Assembly (NCBI GenBank): GCA_963576475.1
Contig: OY754982.1
Location: 6,159,201-6,223,200, forward strand
Length of the DNA stretch: 64,000 nt
Source of the DNA: Molanna angustata
Lineage: Eukaryota > Arthropoda > Insecta > Trichoptera > Molannidae
Reading direction: 5' to 3'
The notes under the pieces were generated by a model, which was not told the origin of the DNA, did no database searches, and worked only from the letters and a program-made list of their open reading frames with translations. The first letter of the stretch is position 1. Each line of letters starts with the position of its first letter. The translations under genes and the position numbers were made by a program. This document shows positions 1 through 10,900 of the stretch, in pieces.

Positions 1-318
1 TATTTAATTTGTGAAAATAAATACATAAAATGTCGTTCCTCGATAATTAGAGCAACACACGTGTAGTTTTATTTTCAATACCTATAACATGGAATTATAA
101 TGTACAGAAGCCGCGTGAAGTACAAATTTCGAATTCAAATGTATGCCAAGTTTTTTTACGTGTGTGTGTGAGGCGGTAGATCGGTAGGTGTACGTATACT
201 AGAAATTCGTCTGTTTCCTCGTAGTTTAAGTTAGCATAAATTCATTGCGCTGACTAGGTATCTGTATCATATATAATCTAATACCTATAAGAATTAACAT
301 TATTATAAAACGACATTT

Positions 319-444
319 TTGTTAAAACTAAGAAAACTATATAAATTCGTCGTATTGGGATCAGCGGACGGAAAAACAAACACGATATGCAAAACCTCAA
401 TTCAGACTCCGGAAGGATGTGTTTTCGATGTCCCTAATGAGTCC
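319..444 (+). CDS. Possible coding exon, unrecognised
   Basis: Open frame reading KLYKFVVLGSADGKTNTICK and ending PNES directly before a strong donor GTAAGT at 445. Codon composition is less AT-biased than the flanks (GGA, GCG, GAC, ACG, CCG). There is no ATG, so it would be an internal exon or non-coding; a polypyrimidine acceptor upstream is not obvious. Its frame does not join the next candidate exon (547-679) in phase, which weakens the call. I do not recognise the family. Confidence 0.25.
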
Positions 445-546
445 GTAAGTAAACACACGATCATATATTTCCTCTGGTGTGTTTACAAAAGTAAAAAGTT
501 TAAAAAAAACACCAAACACGCTCAATATGGATTCCTTTAATTGCAG

Positions 547-679
547 ATATGAGGAAATTATATCTAGATGATGGTGAAAATGTACAGTTTGGTGACCAGT
601 TTTTAGAGGAGATTACAGCGGTGCCAATACCTTTACAAATTAACACTAGCGATATGAATACGTTTGTGTGTGCTCGAGA
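547..679 (+). CDS. Possible second coding exon, unrecognised
   Basis: Preceded by an acceptor (ttgcag, 541-546) and followed by a donor GTAAGT at 680. Frame 3 is open throughout and contains an ATG at 549: MRKLYLDDGENVQFGDQFLE, ending FVCARE. The intervening intron would be only 102 bp. The acceptor phase does not match the open frame of 319-444, so either the ATG at 549 starts translation after a non-coding exon, or both are chance or decayed sequence. No domain recognised. Confidence 0.25.
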
Positions 680-769
680 GTAAGTAAACGATAGAATAGC
701 AAAAGTAGAAAAAAAACTAAAAAAAAAAACAGTAGTTATTGGAATATAAAAAAATAAAAAATAGACAAT

Positions 770-920
770 GGGGAAAATAATTATCATCGCAGAGTGAAAA
801 TTGAAGAGTTTGATTATTTTTTCATGGATCCTCTCAGATATTAACCAATTTGAAATGGGACCGATCAAATCATCATCGAAATCGGACAAATTATTAATCC
901 GGGAAGTCGGTAAAATAATT
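770..920 (+). repeat. Diverged dispersed repeat
   Basis: The stretch with an attgaagagtttgattattt core and catggatcc followed by an accaaTTTgaaatgg-like end resembles 41090-41275 (caaattgaagagtttaat, catggatccc, accaaatccattttgg). It is a low-identity dispersed repeat immediately left of the large Helentron-like element; class unknown. Confidence 0.3.
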
Positions 921-924
921 AAAA

Positions 925-960
925 CGAGTGGGTTGTGGCCAACACTAAACTCTCCACACC
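925..960 (+). repeat. Left terminus of the Helentron-like element
   Basis: Consensus terminus cgagtgggttgtggccaac followed by taaactctccacac. The first ~17 bases recur at 31733, 37399 and 38526 (plus) and at 44190 (minus, diverged). The subterminal repeat 949-959 pairs with 18586-18596 and also with 7902-7912. Satellite-like sequence starts immediately after it. Confidence 0.7.
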
Positions 961-2807
961 ACAAATATTGACAATGAAATATTTTATTCATTCTAAATTT
1001 TACTACCAGGAATATAAATTTTCTAACGATAGTATATTTTCATGTTAAGATAGACAAACTATTAATGCCGTATAGTGAAGAATGCTTATGTTGTATGAAA
1101 TATTTTTAAAAAAGCACATAAATTTTGTTTTAAAGAACGCAAGAGTATTTTCCAAATTTTGACAGGTGATATCATATGAAGAATTTTTTTGTTATTTATG
1201 GAAAGCTAATCAGTTCTATGTTCAAGCTCTTTACATTATAACATGAAATCAAATTACTGAACTTTTCCATACATAGAAATTTATCTAATTACATTTTTAT
1301 TCATACTAAATGTTACTACCAGGAATATAAATTTTCTTCCGATAGTATATTTTTATGTTAAGATAAACAAACTATTAATGCAGTATAGTGAAGAATGCTT
1401 ATGTTGTATGAAATATTTTTAAAAAAGCACATAAATTTTGTTTTAAAGAACGCAAGAGTATTTTCCAAATTTTGACAGGTGATATCATATGAAGAATTTT
1501 TTTGTTATTTATGGAAAGCTAATCAGTTCTATGTTCAAGCTCTTTACATTATAACATGAAATCAAATTACTGAACTTTTCCATACATAGAAATTTATCTA
1601 ATTACATTTTTATTCATACTAAATGTTACTACCAGGAATATAAATTTTCTTCCGATAGTATATTTTTATGTTAAGATAGACAAACTATTAATGCAGTATA
1701 GGGAAGAATGCTTATGTTGTATGAAATATTTTAAAAAAAGCAGATAAATTTTGTTCTAAAGAACGCGAGAGCATTTTCCAAATTTGGAGAAGTGATATCA
1801 TATGAAGAATTTTTTTGTTATTTATGGAAAGCTAATCAGTTCTATGTTCAAGCTCTTTACATTATAACATGAAATCAAATTACTGAACTTTTCCATACAT
1901 AGAAATTTATCTAATTACATTTTTATTCATACTAAATGTTACTATCAGGAATGTAAATTTTCTTCCGATAGTATATTTTTATGTTAAGATAAACAAACTA
2001 TTAATGCAGTATAGTGAAGAATGCTTATGTTGTATGAAATATTTTAAAAAAAGCAGATAAATTTTGTTCTAAAGAACGCGAGAGCATTTTCCAAATTTTG
2101 ACAGGTGATATCATATGAAGATTTTTTTTGTTATTTATGGAAAGCTAATCAGTTCTATGTTCAAGCTCTTTACATTATAACATGAAATCAAATTACTGAA
2201 CTTTTCCATACATAGAAATTTATCTAATTACATTTTTATTCATACTAAATGTTACTATCAGGAACGTAAATTTTCTTCCGATAGTATATTTTTATGTTAA
2301 GATAAACAAACTATTAATGCAGTATAGTGAAGAATGCTTATGTTGTATGAAATATTTTAAAAAAAGCAGATAAATTTTGTTCTAAAGAACGCGAGAGCAT
2401 TTTCCAAATTTTGACAGGTGATATCATATGAAGATTTTTTTTGTTATTTATGGAAAGCTAATCAGTTCTATGTTCAAGCTCTTTACATTATAACAAGAAA
2501 TCAAATTACTGAACTTTTCCATACATAGAAATTTATCTTATTACATTTTTATTCATACTAAATGTTACTATCAGGAATGTAAATTTTCTTCCGATAGTAT
2601 ATTTTTATGTTAAGATAAACAAACTATTAATGCAGTATAGTGAAGAATGCTTATGTTGTATGAAATATTTTAAAAAAAGCAGATAAATTTTGTTCTAAAG
2701 AACGCGAGAGCATTTTCCAAATTTTGACAGGTGATATCATATGAAGATTTTTTTTGTTATTTATGGAAAGCTAATCAGTTCTATGTTCAAGCTCTTTACA
2801 TTATAAC

Positions 2808-4685
2808 ATGAAATCAAATTACAGAACTTTTCCATACATAGAAATTTATCTAATTACATTTTTATTCATACTAAATGTTACTATCAGGAATGTAAATTTT
2901 CTTCCGATAGTATATTTTTATGTTAAGATAAACAAACTATTAATGCAGTATAGTGAAGAATGCTTATGTTGTATGAAATATTTTAAAAAAAGCAGATAAA
3001 TTTTGTTCTAAAGAACGCGAGAGCATTTTCCAAATTTTGACAGGTGATATCATATGAAGATTTTTTTTGTTGTTTATGGAAAGCTAATCAGTTCTATGTT
3101 CAAGCTTTTTACATTATAACATGAAATCAAATTACTGAACTTTTCCATACATAGAAATTTATCTAATTACATTTTTATTCATACTAAATGTTACTATCAA
3201 GAATGTAAATTTTCTTCCGATAGTATATTTTTATGTTAAGATAAACAAACTATTAATGCAGTATAGTGAAGAATGCTTATGTTGTATGAAATATTTTAAA
3301 AAAAGCAGATAAATTTTGTTCTAAAGAACGCGAGAGCATTTTCCAAATTTTGACAGGTGATATCATATGAAGATTTTTTTTGTTATTTATGGAAAGCTAA
3401 TCAGTTCTATGTTCAAGCTCTTTACATTATAACATGATATCAAATTACTGAACTTTTCCATACATAGAAATTTATCTAATTACATTTTTATTCATACTAA
3501 ATGTTACTATCAGGAATATAAATTTTCTTCCGATAGTATATTTTTATGTTAAGATAGACAAACTATTAATGCAGTATAGGGAAAAATGCTTATGTTGTAT
3601 GAAATATTTTAAAAAAAGCAGATAAATTTTGTTCTAAAGAACGCGAGAGCATTTTCCAAATTTTGACAGGTGATATCATATGAAGATTTTTTTTGTTATT
3701 TATGGAAAGCTAATCAGTTCTATGTTCAAGCTCTTTACATTATAACATGAAATCAAATTACTGAACTTTTCCATACATAGAAATTTATCTAATTACATTT
3801 TTATTCATACTAAATGTTACTATCAGGAATGTAAATTTTCTTCCGATAGTATATTTTTATGTTAAGATAAACAAACTATTAATGCAGTATAGTGAAGAAT
3901 GCTTATGTTGTATGAAATATTTTAAAAAAAGCAGATAAATTTTGTTCTAAAGAACGCGAGAGCATTTTCCAAATTTTGACAGGTGATATCATATGAAGAT
4001 TTTTTTTGTTATTTATGGAAAGCTAATCAGTTCTATGTTCAAGCTCTTTACATTATAACATGAAATCAAATTACTGAACTTTTCCATACATAGAAATTTA
4101 TCTAATTACATTTTTATTCATACTAAATGTTACTATCAGGAACGTAAATTTTCTTCCGATAGTATATTTTTATGTTAAGATAAACAAACTATTAATGCAG
4201 TATAGTGAAGAATGCTTATGTTGTATGAAATATTTTAAAAAAAGCAGATAAATTTTGTTCTAAAGAACGCGAGAGCATTTTCCAAATTTTGACAGGTGAT
4301 ATCATATGAAGATTTTTTTTGTTATTTATGGAAAGCTAATCAGTTCTATGTTCAAGCTCTTTACATTATAACAAGAAATCAAATTACTGAATATTTCCAT
4401 ACATAGAAATTTATCTTATTACATTTTTATTCATACTAAATGTTACTATCAGGAATGTAAATTTTCTTCCGATAGTATATTTTTATGTTAAGATAAACAA
4501 ACTATTAATGCAGTATAGTGAAGAATGCTTATGTTGTATGAAATATTTTAAAAAAAGCAGATAAATTTTGTTCTAAAGAACGCGAGAGCATTTTCCAAAT
4601 TTTGACAGGTGATATCATATGAAGATTTTTTTTGTTATTTATGGAAAGCTAATCAGTTCTATGTTCAAGCTCTTTACATTATAAC
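2808..4685 (+). repeat. Representative 1,878-bp higher-order repeat unit (6 x 313)
   Basis: The monomer variant with acagaact in place of actgaact occurs at 2808 and 4686, exactly 1,878 bases apart. Between them the order of variant monomers (caagaatg, tgatatc, plain, aacgtaaat, acaagaaatc) matches the next block. The same spacing returns at 10988, 12866 and 14744; the next copy at 16309 is only 1,565 bases on (five monomers), so one monomer was lost there. Confidence 0.85.
2879..2912. repeat. Hairpin in the satellite monomer (example)
   Basis: tactatc-a-ggaa and ttccgatagta form an 11-bp perfect stem with one bulged A around an 11-base loop. It recurs in most monomers. In the least homogenised monomers (1313, 1628, 9495, 13250) the left arm reads tactacc, giving an imperfect stem, so the perfect hairpin may be a derived state that spread with the satellite. 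Confidence 0.7.
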
Positions 4686-7070
4686 ATGAAATCAAATTAC
4701 AGAACTTTTCCATACATAGAAATTTATCTAATTACATTTTTATTCATACTAAATGTTACTATCAGGAATGTAAATTTTCTTCCGATAGTATATTTTTATG
4801 TTAAGATAAACAAACTATTAATGCAGTATAGTGAAGAATGCTTATGTTGTATGAAATATTTTAAAAAAAGCAGATAAATTTTGTTCTAAAGAACGCGAGA
4901 GCATTTTCCAAATTTTGACAGGTGATATCATATGAAGATTTTTTTTGTTGTTTATGGAAAGCTAATCAGTTCTATGTTCAAGCTTTTTACATTATAACAT
5001 GAAATCAAATTACTGAACTTTTCCATACATAGAAATTTATCTAATTACATTTTTATTCATACTAAATGTTACTATCAAGAATGTAAATTTTCTTCCGATA
5101 GTATATTTTTATGTTAAGATAAACAAACTATTAATGCAGTATAGTGAAGAATGCTTATGTTGTATGAAATATTTTAAAAAAAGCAGATAAATTTTGTTCT
5201 AAAGAACGCGAGAGCATTTTCCAAATTTTGACAGGTGATATCATATGAAGATTTTTTTTGTTATTTATGGAAAGCTAATCAGTTCTATGTTCAAGCTCTT
5301 TACATTATAACATGATATCAAATTACTGAACTTTTCCATACATAGAAATTTATCTAATTACATTTTTATTCATACTAAATGTTACTATCAGGAATATAAA
5401 TTTTCTTCCGATAGTATATTTTTATGTTAAGATAGACAAACTATTAATGCAGTATAGGGAAAAATGCTTATGTTGTATGAAATATTTTAAAAAAAGCAGA
5501 TAAATTTTGTTCTAAAGAACGCGAGAGCATTTTCCAAATTTTGACAGGTGATATCATATGAAGATTTTTTTTGTTATTTATGGAAAGCTAATCAGTTCTA
5601 TGTTCAAGCTCTTTACATTATAACATGAAATCAAATTACTGAACTTTTCCATACATAGAAATTTATCTAATTACATTTTTATTCATACTAAATGTTACTA
5701 TCAGGAATGTAAATTTTCTTCCGATAGTATATTTTTATGTTAAGATAAACAAACTATTAATGCAGTATAGTGAAGAATGCTTATGTTGTATGAAATATTT
5801 TAAAAAAAGCAGATAAATTTTGTTCTAAAGAACGCGAGAGCATTTTCCAAATTTTGACAGGTGATATCATATGAAGATTTTTTTTGTTATTTATGGAAAG
5901 CTAATCAGTTCTATGTTCAAGCTCTTTACATTATAACATGAAATCAAATTACTGAACTTTTCCATACATAGAAATTTATCTAATTACATTTTTATTCATA
6001 CTAAATGTTACTATCAGGAACGTAAATTTTCTTCCGATAGTATATTTTTATGTTAAGATAAACAAACTATTAATGCAGTATAGTGAAGAATGCTTATGTT
6101 GTATGAAATATTTTAAAAAAAGCAGATAAATTTTGTTCTAAAGAACGCGAGAGCATTTTCCAAATTTTGACAGGTGATATCATATGAAGATTTTTTTTGT
6201 TATTTATGGAAAGCTAATCAGTTCTATGTTCAAGCTCTTTACATTATAACAAGAAATCAAATTACTGAACTTTTCCATACATAGAAATTTATCTAATTAC
6301 ATTTTTATTCATACTAAATGTTACTATCAGGAATGTAAATTTTCTTCCGATAGTATATTTTTATGTTAAGATAAACAAACTATTAATGCAGTATAGTGAA
6401 GAATGCTTATGTTGTATGAAATATTTTAAAAAAAGCAGATAAATTTTGTTCTAAAGAACGCGAGAGCATTTTCCAAATTTTGACAGGTGATATCATATGA
6501 AGATTTTTTTTGTTATTTATGGAAAGCTAATCAGTTCTATGTTCAAGCTCTTTACATTATAACATGATATCAAATTACTGAACTTTTCCATACATAGAAA
6601 TTTATCTAATTACATTTTTATTCATACTAAATGTTACTATCAGGAATATAAATTTTCTTCCGATAGTATATTTTTATGTTAAGATAGACAAACTATTAAT
6701 GCAGTATAGGGAAGAATGCTTATGTTGTATGAAATATTTTAAAAAAAGCAGATAAATTTTGTTCTAAAGAACGCGAGAGCATTTTCCAAATTTTGACAGG
6801 TGATATCATATGAAGATTTTTTTTGTTATTTATGGAAAGCTAATCAGTTCTATGTTCAAGCTCTTTACATTATAACATGAAATCAAATTACTGAACTTTT
6901 CCATACATAGAAATTTATCTAATTACATTTTTATTCATACTAAATGTTACTAACAGGAATATAAATTTTCTTCCGATAGTATATTTTTATGTTAAGATAG
7001 ACAAACTATTAATGCAGTATAGTGAAGACTGCTTATGTTGTATGAAATATTTTAAAAAAAGCAGATAAAT

Positions 7071-7913
7071 TTTGTTTCAAAGAGCGTTAGAGCATTTTGA
7101 CAATGTTGACACGTGATATCATATGAAGAAATTTTATGATATCTATGAAAAGCTAATCAGTTCTAAGTTCAAGCTATTAATATTCTTATATCAATATGAA
7201 ATCAATGAACTGAACATTGCCAAATATAAAAAAATTCTCTTGTTACATATAAGTTTCATACAAATATCCATTAAATAAAATATAATTTTTGAAACCGTTG
7301 AATATTTTTCTTTTAACATTGACCAACTTTGAATACAATTTTATGAAGATTCTTGGTGTTGTATAAATAGTTGAAACCAAATTAAAATATCTCTAATTTC
7401 CAGGTCGTGAGAGCATTTTTTCAGTTTTAATAGATGAAATCATAAAGAAACATTGGGAAAAAATGAACCGTTGTCTATGGAAAACTAATCAGCTCTAAGT
7501 TTATGGACTTAACACATGTGATATCAATATGAAGTCAATCGGACTTATAGTTTGGGCTGCAGAGAGGACACAAAAAAAAAACAACGTAAATGATGAATTC
7601 ATAGAGAAGAAATCAAAAGTTGTCTATGGAAAACTAATCAGCTCTAGGTCTTTGCACTTTACACATATGATGTTAATATGAAGTCGATCAGACTTATAGT
7701 TTGGGCTGTAGAGAGGACACAAAAAAGATAAATGCTACGGCGTACGGCGTACGGCGTACGGCGTACAGCGTATACGCCATACACACAAACACATCACGAC
7801 GAAACTCATAGTGTGCATTCTCTACATGATACCCATTGAGAAATTGATGTAAAAAAAATACGCTTAAATTTTGCGAAATCATGACTCTCCCCTATTCCAT
7901 AGTGTGGAGAGTA
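7071..7913 (+). mobile_element. Element 3' region, first copy
   Basis: After the last monomer come two or three strongly diverged relatives of it (7073-7290, 7395-7540, 7600-7700) sharing the core ctatgga-aa-ctaatcag-tcta. A GGCGTAC microsatellite, a conserved ~100-bp end and the hairpin/subterminal repeat gtgtggagagta (7902-7913) follow. The same module closes the elements at 32654 and 39651. It is repeated 10,684 bases downstream (17755-18597) with no difference seen in a visual comparison. The 62-codon minus-strand frame inside it is not credible as a gene. Confidence 0.75.
7739..7772 (+). repeat. GGCGTAC microsatellite
   Basis: Four and a half units of the 7-mer ggcgtac, ending agcgtatacgcc. 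The orthologous spot in the small elements holds only a trace (gtcgtacgcc near 32512, ggcgcatacgcc near 39504), so copy number varies within the family. A microsatellite at this position is typical of HINE-type elements. Confidence 0.85.
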
Positions 7914-7939
7914 ATAATAATAAACTGTTTTTTCTAGTA

Positions 7940-10900
7940 TATAATTTTTCTTCCGATAGTATATTTTTATGATAAGATAGACAAACTTTTAATGCAGTAT
8001 GGTGTAGAATGCTTATGTTGTATGAAATATTTTAAAAAAAGCAGATAAATTTTGTTCTAAAGAACGCGAGAGCATTTTCCAAATTTTGACAGGTGATATC
8101 ATATGAAGATTTTTTTTGTTATTTATGGAAAGCTAATCAGTTCTATGTTCAAGCTCTTTACATTATAACATGAAATCGAATTACTGAACTTTTCCATACA
8201 TAGAAATTTATCTAATTACATTTTTATTCATACTAAATGTTACTATCAGGAATGTAAATTTTCTTCCGATAGTATATTTTTATGTTAAGATAAACAAACT
8301 ATTAATGCAGTATAGTGAAGAATGCTTATGTTGTATGAAATATTTTAAAAAAAAGCAGATAAATTTTGTTCTAAAGAACGCGAGAGCATTTTCCAAATTT
8401 TGACAGGTGATATCATATGAAGATTTTTTTTGTTATTTATGGAAAGCTAATCAGTTCTATGTTCAAGCTCTTTACATTATAACATGAAATCAAATTACTG
8501 AACTTTTCCATACATAGAAATTTATCTAATTACATTTTTATTCATACTAAATGTTACTATCAGGAACGTAAATTTTCTTCCGATAGTATATTTTTATGTT
8601 AAGATAAACAAACTATTAATGCAGTATAGTGAAGAATGCTTATGTTGTATGAAATATTTTAAAAAAAGCAGATAAATTTTGTTCTAAAGAACGCGAGAGC
8701 ATTTTCCAAATTTTGACAGGTGATATCATATGAAGATTTTTTTTGTTATTTATGGAAAGCTAATCAGTTCTATGTTCAAGCTCTTTACATTATAACAAGA
8801 AATCAAATTACTGAACTTTTCCATACATAGAAATTTATCTAATTACATTTTTATTCATACTAAATGTTACTATCAGGAATGTAAATTTTCTTCCGATAGT
8901 ATATTTTTATGTTAAGATAAACAAACTATTAATGCAGTATAGTGAAGAATGCTTATGTTGTATGAAATATTTTAAAAAAAGCAGATAAATTTTGTTCTAA
9001 AGAACGCGAGAGCATTTTCCAAATTTTGACAGGTGATATCATATGAAGATTTTTTTTGTTATTTATGGAAAGCTAATCAGTTCTATGTTCAAGCTCTTTA
9101 CATTATAACATGAAATCAAATTACAGAACTTTTCCATACATAGAAATTTATCTAATTACATTTTTATTCATACTAAATGTTACTATCAGGAATGTAAATT
9201 TTCTTCCGATAGTATATTTTTATGTTAAGATAAACAAACTATTAATGCAGTATAGTGAAGAATGCTTATGTTGTATGAAATATTTTTAAAAAAGCAGATA
9301 AATTTTGTTCTAAAGAACGCGAGAGCATTTTCCAAATTTTGACAGGTGATATCATATGAAGATTTTTTTTGTTGTTTATGGAAAGCTAATCAGTTCTATG
9401 TTCAAGCTTTTTACATTATAACATGAAATCAAATTACTGAACTTTTCCATACATAGAAATTTATCTAATTACATTTTTATTCATACTAAATGTTACTACC
9501 AGGAATATAAATTTTCTTCCGATAGTATATTTTTATGTTAAGATAAACAAACTATTAATGCAGTATAGTGAAGAATGCTTATGTTGTATGAAATATTTTT
9601 AAAAAAGCACATAAATTTTGTTTTAAAGAACGCAAGAGTATTTTCCAAATTTTGACAGGTGATATCATATGAAGAATTTTTTTGTTATTTATGGAAAGCT
9701 AATCAGTTCTATGTTCAAGCTCTTTACATTATAACATGAAATCAAATTACTGAACTTTTCCATACATAGAAATTTATCTAATTACATTTTTATTCATACT
9801 AAATGTTACTACCAGGAATATAAATTTTCTTCCGATAGTATATTTTTATGTTAAGATAGACAAACTATTAATGCAGTATAGGCAAGAATGCTTATGTTGT
9901 ATGAAATATTTTAAAAAAAGCAGATAAATTTTGTTCTAAAGAACGCGAGAGCATTTTCCAAATTTGGAGAGGTGATATCATATGAAGAATTTTTTTGTTA
10001 TTTATGGAAAGCTAATCAGTTCTATGTTCAAGCTCTTTACATTATAACATGAAATCAAATTACTGAACTTTTCCATACATAGAAATTTATCTAATTACAT
10101 TTTTATTCATACTAAATGTTACTATCAGGAATGTAAATTTTCTTCCGATAGTATATTTTTATGTTAAGATAAACAAACTATTAATGCAGTATAGTGAAGA
10201 ATGCTTATGTTGTATGAAATATTTTAAAAAAAGCAGATAAATTTTGTTCTAAAGAACGCGAGAGCATTTTCCAAATTTTGACAGGTGATATCATATGAAG
10301 ATTTTTTTTGTTATTTATGGAAAGCTAATCAGTTCTATGTTCAAGCTCTTTACATTATAACATGAAATCAAATTACTGAACTTTTCCATACATAGAAATT
10401 TATCTAATTACATTTTTATTCATACTAAATGTTACTATCAGGAACGTAAATTTTCTTCCGATAGTATATTTTTATGTTAAGATAAACAAACTATTAATGC
10501 AGTATAGTGAAGAATGCTTATGTTGTATGAAATATTTTAAAAAAAGCAGATAAATTTTGTTCTAAAGAACGCGAGAGCATTTTCCAAATTTTGACAGGTG
10601 ATATCATATGAAGATTTTTTTTGTTATTTATGGAAAGCTAATCAGTTCTATGTTCAAGCTCTTTACATTATAACAAGAAATCAAATTACTGAACTTTTCC
10701 ATACATAGAAATTTATCTTATTACATTTTTATTCATACTAAATGTTACTATCAGGAATGTAAATTTTCTTCCGATAGTATATTTTTATGTTAAGATAAAC
10801 AAACTATTAATGCAGTATAGTGAAGAATGCTTATGTTGTATGAAATATTTTAAAAAAAGCAGATAAATTTTGTTCTAAAGAACGCGAGAGCATTTTCCAA

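Larger units (their letters stand above)
961..7070 (+). repeat. 313-bp satellite array A, about 19 monomers
   Basis: Head-to-tail monomers of 313 bp. The anchor acatgaaatcaaatta recurs at 1241, 1554 and so on; the anchors at 1243 and 2808 are exactly five monomers apart. The first monomers are more diverged from the consensus (for example tactacc, ctaacgatag), the interior nearly identical. Variant monomers (acaagaaatc, acatgatatc, aacgtaaatt, caagaatg) recur every 1,878 bp, i.e. a six-monomer higher-order repeat. No gene: a 63-codon open frame appears only where one TGA is mutated (2808-2999, 4686-4877). Confidence 0.95.

Noticed and set aside
500..991. 163-codon minus frame
   Set aside because: Crosses a low-complexity AT tract and the transposon left end; composition is Phe/Ile-rich as expected by chance and it overlaps the better-supported exon-like segment on the other strand.
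2808..2999. 63-codon open frame repeated at 2808, 4686, 10988, 12866, 14744 and 16309
   Set aside because: It is one satellite monomer variant in which a TGA became AGA. Other monomers have stops in the same frame, so it is not a conserved coding sequence.
7694..7882. 62-codon minus frame (also 18378-18566, and related frames near 32500 and 31800)
   Set aside because: Falls in the conserved element 3' end, overlaps the microsatellite, and is interrupted by different changes in other copies; conservation is explained by the transposon end.
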